Positions 7,526 through 15,862 are shown, numbered from the stretch's first letter. The stretch is DNA of 20,545 nucleotides from Dehalococcoidia bacterium UBA3254 (GCA_002362735.1 DEUU01000039.1:1-20545); one strand, 5' to 3'. Translations and numbers: made by a program. Notes: generated by a model from the sequence alone, not told the origin.

Positions 7526-8704
7526 ATGTCTTATAAATCTATCCTGGACCATATCCGGATCCTGGACTTCAGCTGGGTACTGGCAGGTCCCTATGCTACC
7601 CGGATGCTCGCCGACTTCGGAGCGGAAGTAATCAAGATTCAGCCTCTGTTGCCGGAAGGTGAGGACAGGTTCAGCCGAGGCTACTATAATACCTGGAATC
7701 GAAACAAGCTCGGTATTACTCTGGACTTGAGCAAATCTGAGGGGATCGAAATTGCCAGGAAACTCGTCGGGATCAGCGACGCGGCGGTGGAAAATTTCAG
7801 TCCCAGAGTCATGGACAACTGGGGGCTTGGTTATCCTGAATTAAAAAACATTAATCCACAAATTATTCTTATCAGTATGTCGGTGATGGGACATACCGGG
7901 CCTCAACGTGATTACGTCGGGTTTGGTCCCACGGTTCAGGCTTTTTCCGGTATAACCTGTCTCACAGCTTATCCTGACCAACTGCCGCTTGGATTGGGAT
8001 TTTCTTATTCGGACCATGTTGCCGGACTTTACGCCAGCCTGTCCCTGCTCAGTGCTCTTGAACACCGCCGGAAGACCGGAGAGGGTCAGTTTATTGACCT
8101 TTCCCAGATGGAAGCCATGACTTCACTGCTGGGGGATGCATTTTTAGAATTTACCCGGGGAAAGCCGGAGGTTAAACCGGCTGGCAACCGATCTGACAAA
8201 TTCGCTCCACACGGTATTTATCCCTGTCAGGGGAATGACCGCTGGTGTGCTATTACCGTTACAACCTCAGAAGAATGGGAAGGATTTAAACGCGCTCTGA
8301 GCAATCCGGATTGGGCTAATGAAGCGAGGTTTTCCTCTCTGGAAAGCCGTTTAGAAAACGTGGAGACCCTGGAAAACTTCGTGGGGGAATGGACGCGTCA
8401 ATACCCTGCAGAGGAAGTGATGATCAGGATGCAGAGAGAAAAAGTCCCGGCCGGTGTGGTCCAAAACGCCGCTGATTTGGCTAACGATCCTCAGCTCGAA
8501 TCCCGGGGATTTTTTCGGAAAATTGACCATCCTGGTCTCGGCCGAAATTTCGCCGATGCCTCGCCTATTCATCTTTCGGATGGTCCGACAACATATAGAC
8601 GAGCAGCTCCTCTCCGGGGACAGGATAACGAATATGTCTATCGAGATCTTCTCGGTCTGACGGAAAACGAAATAAATTATCTTAAGCGGAATAAAGTGAT
8701 CTGA
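7526..8704 (+). CDS. Family III CoA-transferase (CaiB/BaiF/Frc type)
   Basis: The 392-residue protein belongs to the class III CoA-transferases, which move CoA between carboxylic acids through an aspartyl-CoA thioester. Family marks are LDFSWVLAGPYATRMLADFGAEVIKI near the start (residues 13-38), NRNKLGITLDLS (58-69), and the catalytic Asp163 in FSYSDHVAG. GEGQFIDLSQMEAMTSLL follows at 186-203, and VPAGVV sits in the C-terminal domain. The substrate cannot be told; formyl-, carnitine-, bile-acid- and benzylsuccinate-type enzymes share this fold. There is no operon partner: dnaJ is divergent and fpg is convergent 33 bases away. No Shine-Dalgarno precedes ATG 7526. A TAGAAT (7514-7519) ends 6 bases before it, with TTGGTA 18 bases further up, so the mRNA may have almost no leader. 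Confidence 0.9.
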   Translation: MSYKSILDHIRILDFSWVLAGPYATRMLADFGAEVIKIQPLLPEGEDRFSRGYYNTWNRNKLGITLDLSKSEGIEIARKLVGISDAAVENFSPRVMDNWGLGYPELKNINPQIILISMSVMGHTGPQRDYVGFGPTVQAFSGITCLTAYPDQLPLGLGFSYSDHVAGLYASLSLLSALEHRRKTGEGQFIDLSQMEAMTSLLGDAFLEFTRGKPEVKPAGNRSDKFAPHGIYPCQGNDRWCAITVTTSEEWEGFKRALSNPDWANEARFSSLESRLENVETLENFVGEWTRQYPAEEVMIRMQREKVPAGVVQNAADLANDPQLESRGFFRKIDHPGLGRNFADASPIHLSDGPTTYRRAAPLRGQDNEYVYRDLLGLTENEINYLKRNKVI

Positions 8705-8737
8705 ATATGTTGCTAATTAATTTTCTGGCTGCAGTAA

Positions 8738-9568
8738 TTAACTTCTGATCCGCTTCAGTTTCTGACATTTTGGGCAGAAATAAGTACCCCTCTGGTGGAC
8801 TTCGATTCTCTCGATCGGACCTCCGCACACAGGGCAGTCCTTCCCTCTCTGGTGGGCTACCTGAAATTGAAGATGGGCTTCTCCCTTCACACCTTCCGGT
8901 CGGATATAGGTCTCTGTACTCGCACCTTTGTTGCGAATTCCCTGGGATAAGACGAATTGAATGGCTTTATGCAGGCGTATTACCTCCGGCCTGGTGAGGC
9001 TGTTTGCTGCTCTCATCGGATGAATTCTGGAAGCATATAAAGCTTCATCGGCGTACATATTGCCGATGCCGGCGATCAGAGTCTGGTCAAGGAGCAGGCC
9101 TTTGATGGCAGTCTTGCGATTTTTCAGGATTTTTGCCAGGACACCAGGTGTAAATTCAGGGTCAAACGGTTCCGGACCAAGTTTGTCGGTAATAGCCTTA
9201 ACGTCTTTGACCAACCACATCTTTCCGAAGTGACGCATATCCCGAAAATGAATTGCAGTCAGATCATTAAGATAAATGATCACCCCAATATATTTCCCCG
9301 GTTCTTCATCCGCTTTCTTGATGAGTAAAGATCCTGTAAGACGCATGTGAATGATCAGGAATTTACCGTTATCCAGCTCAAAGATGAGCAATTTTCCTCT
9401 CCGGAGAAGGCTTTTTATTTCCCGGCCAATCAGTCCCTGGCGGAACTTCTCCACGGAAGGTTCGGCGATGTTGCCATTCCATAGGACATCTACATTCTCT
9501 ATCTTTTTATTCACAACAAAGGGTTTCAGGTCATTGACCGTGGTCTCTACTTCAGGCAATTCAGGCAC
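8738..9568 (-). CDS. mutM: Formamidopyrimidine-DNA glycosylase (Fpg/MutM)
   Basis: This bifunctional glycosylase/AP lyase removes 8-oxoguanine and formamidopyrimidines. It has 276 residues. The N-terminus PELPEVETT provides the catalytic Pro2 and Glu3, and Lys59 is in RRGKLLIFEL. The helix-two-turn-helix is DQTLIAGIGNMYADE (161-175). The C-terminal zinc finger has Cys245/248 and Cys265/268, with Arg260 in HQRGTYFCP. The start is GTG; GGAG in the end of polA lies about 9 bases before it. Only 4 bases separate it from the polA stop, so the two repair genes form one transcription unit. Fpg is favoured over endonuclease VIII (Nei) because of the MRLTGSL segment and PELPEVE start. Confidence 0.95.
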   Translation of the reverse strand: MPELPEVETTVNDLKPFVVNKKIENVDVLWNGNIAEPSVEKFRQGLIGREIKSLLRRGKLLIFELDNGKFLIIHMRLTGSLLIKKADEEPGKYIGVIIYLNDLTAIHFRDMRHFGKMWLVKDVKAITDKLGPEPFDPEFTPGVLAKILKNRKTAIKGLLLDQTLIAGIGNMYADEALYASRIHPMRAANSLTRPEVIRLHKAIQFVLSQGIRNKGASTETYIRPEGVKGEAHLQFQVAHQRGKDCPVCGGPIERIEVHQRGTYFCPKCQKLKRIRS

Positions 9569-9572
9569 AAAA

Positions 9573-12332
9573 TTACTCCATCGCGCCCCAGTTAGGGCCA
9601 GACTTTAGATCTACTTTCAGAGGTACCGAGAGGTGAATCGCCGTCGCCATCCTGTCACCGATCAGCCCGTCCATCAGTTCAACTTCATCCGGGGGTACTT
9701 CAAAAATCAACTCATCATGTACCTGCAGCAGCATCCGGCTCTTTAGTTTGCGTTCGCAAATTTCACGATAAAGGTTGATCATCGCCACTTTTATGATGTC
9801 CGAAGAAGTGCCCTGAACGGGCATATTGATAGCCATGCGTTCGGCTGCTTCCCGTACCATTCTGTTTGGTGAATTGACTTCCGGAACGTAACGGCGATGG
9901 CCGAGTATAGTCTGGACGTAACCTGATTGTCGGGCTTGCGTCCGTGTTGATTCCAGGTAACGGGTGACTCCCGGATATTTTTCAAAATAGGCGGTTATAA
10001 ACTGTGCCGCTTCTTTCCTGGAAAGCTCGGTCGCCTGTTCCAGGCCAAATTCACTCATTCCGTAGATGACGCCGAAGTTAACGGTTTTGGCCAGCCGCCT
10101 CATATCCGGTTTGACTTCATTGATATTGACGCCGAAAAGCTGGGCTGCTGTGGCAGCGTGGATATCCTTATCCTGCCGGAAGGCTTCCAATAGCCCCGGG
10201 TCCTGGGATAGATGAGCGAGGACTCTGAGATCGATCTGCGAGTAGTCTCCGGCAATCAGTACGGTCCCCTGAGGAGCGACAAAGGCTTTGCGAATTTCTC
10301 TTCCCAGTCCCCCCCTCACCGGAATGTTCTGTAAATTCGGTTCACTGGAAGAAAGCCGTCCGGTAGTCGTCCGCATTTGATTGAAACTCGTATGTACGCG
10401 CCTGGTCTTATCATTAATCAAACACGGCAGAGCATCTACATAGGTTGACTTCAGTTTGATCAACTGACGGTAGTCCAGGATGTGTTGAATAATCGGGAAG
10501 GTACGCAGCTCCTCCAGAACTGAAGCCTCTGTGGAATATTTACCGTGGACTTTTTTCCCCGGAAGATGCAATTTTTCGAAGAGGACTTCCCCCAGCTGCA
10601 TAGGAGAGTTGATATTGAATTCAACCGTGGCTTCCTCATAGATTTTTTTCTCGATCTTTTCGAGTTGGCTACCCAGGCTTTTGGACATTTCACTGAGGAG
10701 TCCGGTGTCCAGCATTACCCCGCAGCGTTCCATGTGGGCCAGGACAGGGATCAGCGGCATCTCCACTTTTTCAAATAATTCCCGGATGTCACCCAACTGC
10801 AGGAGTTCTATTTTTAAAAATTTGGTAAGCCTTCCGGTCATATCAGCATTGGCGCAGGCATAGTTAGAGACCTGCTCTATATCAACCTGGAACATAGGAA
10901 TTTGCTTGGAGCCGGTACCTGTCAGGGCACTGGTAGGGGTCATTTCTATGCCCAGACGGTTGAAAACAATGTCCTTTAAGCTCAGTGATTTATCTCCCAG
11001 AAGATAGGCCGCTAGCATTGTATCGAAACTTAGATTATTGAGATAAATACCGTTTTCCGCCAGTAATATCAAATCATATTTACTGTTATGAATATTTTTC
11101 ATAAGGCTGGCATCTTCTAGAATCGGCTTCAACTTGCTGATTACCAGCTCTAATGGCAGCTGGCTACTGGGCAAGTCTCCTCCCGCTGTTATCGGGATAT
11201 AATAAGCCTCTCCCTCCTCCGGAGAAATTGAAATCCCCACTATCTGCGCACTCATCGGGCTGAGGCTGGACCCTTCTGTGGAGATCGATAATTTACCGGC
11301 CTTCGCCAGGCGTACTGTCAGTTCATCCAGAGTATCGGGGTCCTTAACAATTTGATAGCTGGGTTCAATCGCCTTAAACTCTATAGCCAGGGCAGATTGC
11401 ACCGGTTTTTCTTCTTTTTCCATAGTAGCTATATCTACCGGGATTTGCGATTGGGGCAGTTTACTCAGCAGACTGTTAAAACCCAGTTCGCGGAAAAGCT
11501 CAGCTACCCGGTTGCGGTCATACCGTTCCAACTGGCAACATTTATCAAAGTCTAGCGTCACTGGCGTTTCCCTCACAATTGTCGCCAGTTTATGGCTCTG
11601 TTTTATCAATTCAACATTCTCTTTAAGCTTGTCTTTTAATTTAGCCGGCTCTACCTCATCAAGTCGATTCAGCAGATTTTCGATATTACCGAATTGCAGG
11701 ATTAGTTTTAAAGCGGTCTTGTCTCCTACACCGGGTACCCCCGGAATGTTATCTGATGCATCTCCCTTTAAACCTTTAATATCGGCTATTTGTAAGGCGG
11801 ATACGCCGTAACGTTTTTTCACGGCTTCATCATCATAAAGCATGGAATCGCTGAAACTGCCGCCGGGGCGAGGATAATATACTTTTACTTTGGGAGATAC
11901 CAGTTGCATCATATCCGCATCGCCGGTCAAAATGACTACATCCATATCCTGCGTGGAAGCCTGAATGCTTAATGCTCCCAAAATATCATCCGCCTCAAAA
12001 CCATCCAGTTCGAAGATAGGAATTTGAAAGGCATTAACGACTTCCCGAACCCTTCCAAGCTGACCCGCCAGTTCATCCGGCATCGGTGGACGGTGAGCTT
12101 TATATTGATCGAAAAGCACGTGTCTGAAAGTGGGTGCTTTACGGTCAAAGGCAATCGCATAGTGAGTGGGCTTTAATTCATTGATAGCCTTAATCAGCAT
12201 CATCGAAAAGCCGTAGACGGCACCCACAGTCTCTCCGGTCTTGGCCAGAGTTAAAGGGGGAAGAGCATGGAATGCTCGGTGTACGAGGGCACTGCCGTCC
12301 ACCAGCAGTAGCAGTGGTTTCTTACTTTCCAT
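9573..12332 (-). CDS. polA: DNA polymerase I
   Basis: Pol I removes RNA primers and fills repair gaps. It has 919 residues. The 5'-3' nuclease (about 1-290) has VDGSALVHRAFHA, LTGDADMMQLV and GLKGDASDNIPGVPG. The 3'-5' exonuclease-like domain (about 320-505) keeps E353, D420 and Y491, but Ser351 replaces the first catalytic Asp (E. coli D355) and Asn495 the last (E. coli D501). Proofreading is therefore probably lost. The polymerase domain has motif A DYSQIDLRVLAHLS (696-709), motif B RRLAKTVNFGVIYG (745-758) and motif C VHDE (871-874). Motif A has Asp701 where most family A enzymes have Glu (E. coli E710). There is no Shine-Dalgarno; a promoter ends 6 bases before the ATG. fpg follows in the same unit. 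Confidence 0.97.
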   Translation of the reverse strand: MESKKPLLLLVDGSALVHRAFHALPPLTLAKTGETVGAVYGFSMMLIKAINELKPTHYAIAFDRKAPTFRHVLFDQYKAHRPPMPDELAGQLGRVREVVNAFQIPIFELDGFEADDILGALSIQASTQDMDVVILTGDADMMQLVSPKVKVYYPRPGGSFSDSMLYDDEAVKKRYGVSALQIADIKGLKGDASDNIPGVPGVGDKTALKLILQFGNIENLLNRLDEVEPAKLKDKLKENVELIKQSHKLATIVRETPVTLDFDKCCQLERYDRNRVAELFRELGFNSLLSKLPQSQIPVDIATMEKEEKPVQSALAIEFKAIEPSYQIVKDPDTLDELTVRLAKAGKLSISTEGSSLSPMSAQIVGISISPEEGEAYYIPITAGGDLPSSQLPLELVISKLKPILEDASLMKNIHNSKYDLILLAENGIYLNNLSFDTMLAAYLLGDKSLSLKDIVFNRLGIEMTPTSALTGTGSKQIPMFQVDIEQVSNYACANADMTGRLTKFLKIELLQLGDIRELFEKVEMPLIPVLAHMERCGVMLDTGLLSEMSKSLGSQLEKIEKKIYEEATVEFNINSPMQLGEVLFEKLHLPGKKVHGKYSTEASVLEELRTFPIIQHILDYRQLIKLKSTYVDALPCLINDKTRRVHTSFNQMRTTTGRLSSSEPNLQNIPVRGGLGREIRKAFVAPQGTVLIAGDYSQIDLRVLAHLSQDPGLLEAFRQDKDIHAATAAQLFGVNINEVKPDMRRLAKTVNFGVIYGMSEFGLEQATELSRKEAAQFITAYFEKYPGVTRYLESTRTQARQSGYVQTILGHRRYVPEVNSPNRMVREAAERMAINMPVQGTSSDIIKVAMINLYREICERKLKSRMLLQVHDELIFEVPPDEVELMDGLIGDRMATAIHLSVPLKVDLKSGPNWGAME

Positions 12333-12338
12333 AATTCT

Positions 12339-12367
12339 AGTATGAATGGACAGGGATAGTTAGTCAA
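12339..12367 (-). promoter_or_regulatory. Promoter of polA, placed for a leaderless mRNA
   Basis: On the minus strand, TTGACT (12367-12362, 5 of 6), a 17-base spacer and CATACT (12344-12339, 4 of 6) are followed by 6 bases and then the polA ATG. Transcription would be expected to start at or next to the ATG, which fits the lack of a Shine-Dalgarno. Confidence 0.5.
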
Positions 12368-12524
12368 TGATGATATACTAACCTGGCCAATCGTTTTACA
12401 GATTTGCCTCCCCCTTATTTATTTACTTTATTTTTAATTTATGTCTCTCGACCATCAACTCTTGTATGCAATTAGATTAGAGTATTTTTGCGTATTTGCA
12501 ATATTAAAAAGTCTAAGCGGAAAA

Positions 12525-13616
12525 TTATTCCCTTCTGAGCCCTTCTTCTCGGATGCTTCGGAGCAAGAATCGGTAGATCTGCGTAAATGTAGCGGCAAAG
12601 GGAACGATTAAAATGATGCCCCATAATCCACCGAAGTGGCCGCCAATTACCAGAAGTATCAATATTACCGCAGGGTGTATTTTGAGGTACTGGCTGTGAA
12701 TTCTTGGTACCAGTAGATTTCCTTCCAAAAGCTGGACCACAAAATAGAGGACCAGTACCCAGATGGTTTTACTGGAATCGGTCGCCAGTGTGACTATCAC
12801 TCCGGCTGCCCCGCCAATCCATGGTCCGAGGACCGGTATGAGCTCCGTTAGTCCCGCCCAAAAAGCCAGTGCCGGAGCGAATGGTATTCCCAATATCACC
12901 AGGCCAATAAAGTCCAGAATCGCTACCGCCAGACCCAGGACTATGGAAGCGCGGATGTATCTGCCCAGAATGTTGCTGATGATCGTAACAATCCCGTGGA
13001 TATGTTCGCGAAGCCAGGGGGAATAAGGGGCATAAAAACCTTCATTTAATTTTTCAGCGTCTTTGAGGAGGAAAAACAGGAAGACTGGCAGCGAGGCGAA
13101 TCCCAGGATCAGACCGAATGTTGAACTAAGGTATGAAAGCCCCGCGGAAACCCCAGAACTCAGGGCGTTGAAGATCGAGTTTCCGATATTAGCCAGGTAT
13201 GTATTTACCTGGTCTTGAATTTGCGGCGGAACGCTTTGGCGGATGCTATTAAAAAAATCTTGAAATCGTTTCGTCAGATCGGAAATAATTTGCGGCAAGT
13301 TGGTGACAAATTGGGAAAATGAATCTACCAGATAGGGCACCGTATAAAATAAAGTAATACCTATAACCGCCAAAACCAGGATATATATCAGGATGATCAA
13401 TAAAATGCGTTTGGTCTGTAATGCGCGGGTTTTCCAGGGGAGTTTTTTTTCAATCCATTGTATTGCCGGTAGTAAAAGATAAGCCAGGATCAATCCGAGA
13501 ATAAATGGAAGCATGATATTCAGCAGCTTCCACAGCACCCAGAATACCAAAATCATGATAGCGATAAATAATATTATGCGCCAGTACCGGCTGAAGAAAC
13601 TTGATGCGCTGCCCAA
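12525..13616 (-). CDS. AI-2E (PerM/TqsA) family membrane protein
   Basis: This is a 363-residue membrane protein of the AI-2 exporter superfamily. Two adjacent N-terminal helices lie within about residues 12-50, another is near 70-95, and a soluble loop of about 70 residues is followed by the conserved C-terminal helices. Family marks are LPVFLFFLLKDAEKL (about 180-194), ELIPVLGPWIGG, LEGNLLVPRI and HPAVILILLVIGG. Members export signalling molecules or act as Na+/H+ antiporters, so the substrate here is unknown. The start is TTG at 13614-13616, supported by GAGGT 5 bases before it; no ATG fits better. It lies downstream of the YtxH array on the same strand, after a 167-base gap with inverted repeats. 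Confidence 0.88.
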   Translation of the reverse strand: MGSASSFFSRYWRIILFIAIMILVFWVLWKLLNIMLPFILGLILAYLLLPAIQWIEKKLPWKTRALQTKRILLIILIYILVLAVIGITLFYTVPYLVDSFSQFVTNLPQIISDLTKRFQDFFNSIRQSVPPQIQDQVNTYLANIGNSIFNALSSGVSAGLSYLSSTFGLILGFASLPVFLFFLLKDAEKLNEGFYAPYSPWLREHIHGIVTIISNILGRYIRASIVLGLAVAILDFIGLVILGIPFAPALAFWAGLTELIPVLGPWIGGAAGVIVTLATDSSKTIWVLVLYFVVQLLEGNLLVPRIHSQYLKIHPAVILILLVIGGHFGGLWGIILIVPFAATFTQIYRFLLRSIREEGLRRE

Positions 13617-13652
13617 TTATGACCTCAGAGATTATTATTCGCACTCTTTCAG

Positions 13653-13721
13653 TTACCGGGCAAAGACAACTGTACCTGGGCTAAGGCACCTGTTAAAGAC
13701 GATATAATTCCCGCCCAGGTA
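13653..13721. repeat. Repeated TACC(T)GGGC boxes, two direct and one inverted
   Basis: TACCTGGGC (13673-13681) and its exact reverse complement GCCCAGGTA (13713-13721) flank a 31-base loop. A related copy, TACCGGGC, lies at 13654-13661. The set sits in the gap between the third YtxH gene and the AI-2E gene. It may be a repressor site for the AI-2E gene or a transcript-end hairpin for the YtxH array. Confidence 0.5.
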
Positions 13722-13783
13722 ACCGTCACATGCTATTAAATAATATTATGGTTCGGGTTAATAATGCCGGTTGAGATCAAGGA

Positions 13784-14050
13784 TTAAGTTGATTGTCTCA
13801 TTTCACGAGCGCTACTCTTTACCTGGTTCGACGTTTTTTCAGCCATCCGGTTGATGTCATCCGCGCTCTGGCTAAAGACTTCTTTCATGCGACCGAAGCG
13901 ATTTTTCACCATTTCTCTAGTCTCATTGCCAGTTTGAGGAGCAAAAAGTAAAGCCACCACACCGCCAATAACTGCTCCAATCAAAACGCCGATCATGATT
14001 CCCCCTAAACCCGCTCCCATCGCCGTTCCGGCACTTGATCCATTATCCAT
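13784..14050 (-). CDS. YtxH domain protein (third copy)
   Basis: This 88-residue protein has a Gly-rich membrane segment at about 14-36 and the family signature ALLFAPQTGNETREMV (33-48), followed by a charged, probably helical tail. YtxH proteins (COG4980) are small membrane-anchored proteins of unknown function, induced by general stress in Bacillus. AAAGGAGG lies 5 bases before the ATG and overlaps the end of the preceding paralogue, so it is co-translated with it. It is the last gene of the array. Confidence 0.85.
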   Translation of the reverse strand: MDNGSSAGTAMGAGLGGIMIGVLIGAVIGGVVALLFAPQTGNETREMVKNRFGRMKEVFSQSADDINRMAEKTSNQVKSSAREMRQST

Positions 14051-14061
14051 TTCTGCCTCCT

Positions 14062-14349
14062 TTAGAAATTCTTTTCTGGTTGTTTTTCCATGGAACTCAT
14101 TGTTTGCTGTGAACTAAAGCTGATAATCTGGCTTATTTCTCTGCCTCTTTGCCTGATATCATCCGACCAGCTTCGCAGCATCTGTGCTGTTTTGTCCATT
14201 TCTTCTTGCAGAAAATTGCGAGTTTCCGGTCCCGATTTTGGAGCATAAAGCAACACCACGGTGCCAGCGACCATCATTCCCACAAGAAATCCGATAAAAA
14301 ATCCTCCTCCTGAGGATTCCCTTCCGTCAGGATTATCCCTGCCGTCCAT
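14062..14349 (-). CDS. YtxH domain protein (second copy)
   Basis: From the chosen start this protein has 95 residues: a short polar, Asp/Gly-rich N-terminus, a membrane segment (FFIGFLVGMMVAGTVVLLY), the signature LLYAPKSGPETRNFL, then an amphipathic tail ending in Gln, Ser and Lys. Two ATGs are possible, at 14355 and 14349. GAGGAGG (14362-14356) directly abuts the first and lies 6 bases before the second, so 14349 is preferred. That Shine-Dalgarno overlaps the stop codon of the previous paralogue, a sign of coupling. Function unknown. Confidence 0.83.
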   Translation of the reverse strand: MDGRDNPDGRESSGGGFFIGFLVGMMVAGTVVLLYAPKSGPETRNFLQEEMDKTAQMLRSWSDDIRQRGREISQIISFSSQQTMSSMEKQPEKNF

Positions 14350-14361
14350 ATCCATCCTCCT

Positions 14362-14643
14362 CTACTGAGTTTTTTCTACCGCTTGCATTACCTTTTCATT
14401 GGGAGTACCCATCTCCTGGCTGGCTTTGCTGAATCTGCCCCTGACATCCTTAAAACGTTCCTGTAACATCTGGCCGGTCTCCATAGCTCTTCCTCTAATT
14501 AGCTCCCGGGTTTCTCGGCCGGACTTGGGCGCCAGGAGTAGAGCCGCTATCCCACCGGCTACTGCTCCTATCAATATTCCCAGAAATAATGTACCCACCA
14601 TGGACCCGGTTCTTCCTCCCAGGTAGTCGATGTTTGAAGACAT
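14362..14643 (-). CDS. YtxH domain protein (first copy)
   Basis: This 93-residue protein starts MSSNIDYLGGRTGS and has a membrane segment at about 15-38. The signature ALLLAPKSGRETRELIRG follows, then a basic, helical tail. The frame is open further upstream to 14733, but that part overlaps the preceding gene. ATG 14643 has AAAAGGAGG 8 bases before it, so the shorter form is chosen. Only one base separates it from the preceding stop. All three YtxH copies differ outside the [LF]xAPx[ST]GxETR core, so they look like old rather than recent duplicates. Confidence 0.85.
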   Translation of the reverse strand: MSSNIDYLGGRTGSMVGTLFLGILIGAVAGGIAALLLAPKSGRETRELIRGRAMETGQMLQERFKDVRGRFSKASQEMGTPNEKVMQAVEKTQ

Positions 14644-14644
14644 T

Positions 14645-14875
14645 TTACGCGCCTCCTTTTTTAAATACTTTCGCTGTTTCATTGATTCCTTTGGCAAAAT
14701 ACTGGATGTAAGCAAGCCATCTGCGGACAACATAGAGCTTGCGGTTAATAGAATCTGTCAGTTGCTTGATTTTGAGAAAAATAAAGATCAAGCCGACAAT
14801 AATGCCAATAGTCAGGATAATATACAGACAACCGAGGATACTGATCACGAAATCACGGACTGTACTGATCTCCAT
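14645..14875 (-). CDS. Small membrane protein at the head of the YtxH array
   Basis: I do not recognise the family by sequence. The product is 76 residues: one long hydrophobic helix (about 9-33, FVISILGCLYIILTIGIIVG and on), then a basic amphipathic stretch (KIKQLTDSINRKLYVVRRW) and a Lys-rich end. The topology and position resemble YtxG (DUF948) before YtxH in Bacillus, but that is analogy. GGGAGG lies 9 bases before ATG 14875; a TTG at 14884 directly abuts that site and is not a credible start. The stop is one base from the first YtxH start. It is probably the first gene of the array's transcript. Confidence 0.72.
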   Translation of the reverse strand: MEISTVRDFVISILGCLYIILTIGIIVGLIFIFLKIKQLTDSINRKLYVVRRWLAYIQYFAKGINETAKVFKKGGA

Positions 14876-14989
14876 TCCCGCCAACCTCCCACAACCCAGT
14901 ATGAGATCAATAATTACATTTTATCATAAGTTATGCTGATTTAAGGCTCTCATTTAAGGTTTAGTGCATTTTCTATCCAAATTTATACC

Positions 14990-15610
14990 TTAAACCAATG
15001 TTCCGGATTTGAGGAAAGAAGTATCGTTATGATGCATCAGAATAAAGCAGCGGCCATTATGAATGAAGGTGGTCACTCCACAAGTGCTTTGTTCGATATT
15101 CCAGAAATGAGAGTTGTCCAATCCAAGAAGAGCGCAGATCATTATTTTGGTTATTACACGGTGGGTAATGATCGCCACCGTGGCGTCCTGGTTTCGGGCT
15201 TTGATCCGGTCCAGGGCAGATAAAGACCTCTTTGTAGCCGCCTCCAAAGATTCAGCTCCGGGTATTTGGGCTAGATCCGGTCTGTCCAGCCATTGCTCAT
15301 AGATTTCTTTATTTTTTGTCATTACTTCCTGGCGAGACTTCCCTTCCCATGCGCCAAAATCCAGGTCTGTTAACTCTTCCAAAGGTTGAGGTTTTATCTG
15401 ATAGTGGCGAGCCACGGCTTCAGCCGTCTGGAGTGCACGGGGCAGCGGACTGCAAAAGACCGCCTGGATTTTTTTTAAGCTTAAATATTCACCGAGCTGT
15501 TCGGCTTGCTTTAGACCTGCTTCGCTCAAACCGATATTGACACGGCCACGAAAAATGTCGGCGGTATTCCAGGCTGTTTCTCCATGGCGAGCGATGATTA
15601 ATTCGAACAT
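14990..15610 (-). CDS. Histidine phosphatase family protein (phosphoglycerate mutase-like)
   Basis: This 206-residue protein belongs to the phosphohistidine phosphatases. The catalytic motif is ARHGETAWN (7-15, His9 being the nucleophile), with Arg58 in SPLPRALQTA, acidic residues in LTDLDFGAWEG and the second His150 in IITHRV. The usual SHGG after the second His is THRV here. Members include CobC-type alpha-ribazole phosphatases and broad sugar-phosphate phosphatases; the substrate cannot be fixed. ATG 15610 follows the DUF4342 stop with no gap, and no clear Shine-Dalgarno is present, so it probably depends on translational coupling. Confidence 0.88.
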   Translation of the reverse strand: MFELIIARHGETAWNTADIFRGRVNIGLSEAGLKQAEQLGEYLSLKKIQAVFCSPLPRALQTAEAVARHYQIKPQPLEELTDLDFGAWEGKSRQEVMTKNKEIYEQWLDRPDLAQIPGAESLEAATKRSLSALDRIKARNQDATVAIITHRVITKIMICALLGLDNSHFWNIEQSTCGVTTFIHNGRCFILMHHNDTSFLKSGTLV

Positions 15611-15862
15611 TTAGGGATTTTCCATTTTTTCAACTTCAATAGTGCATTCTGTAACCAGTGCAGCAAAAGCTCCGAGGGCGGCCAGCACCGGAGCTACCAT
15701 AATACCAATGGCTGCCGCTGGAGCCCCTATCGAAAGAGGAACCTCCAGTATCACTTTTCCACCTTGCAATATGCGTATTTTACGAATGTTTCCTTCATGA
15801 ATCAGTTTCTTGACCCTGGATACCAGTTCTTCACCCGATACAGTATATTTCTCCGTTGGCAT
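15611..15862 (-). CDS. DUF4342 domain protein
   Basis: This 83-residue protein matches the DUF4342 pattern. An N-terminal UBA-like helical part (EELVSRVKKLIHEGNIRKIRI) is followed by a short beta segment (GKVILEVPLSIG), a hydrophobic stretch (about 48-70, IGIMVAPVLAALGAFAALV) and the ending TECTIEVEK. The function is unknown; the family is often encoded near membrane or stress proteins. AGGAGG lies 5 bases before the ATG. It is coupled to the histidine phosphatase, TAA being directly followed by ATG. Confidence 0.82.
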   Translation of the reverse strand: MPTEKYTVSGEELVSRVKKLIHEGNIRKIRILQGGKVILEVPLSIGAPAAAIGIMVAPVLAALGAFAALVTECTIEVEKMENP

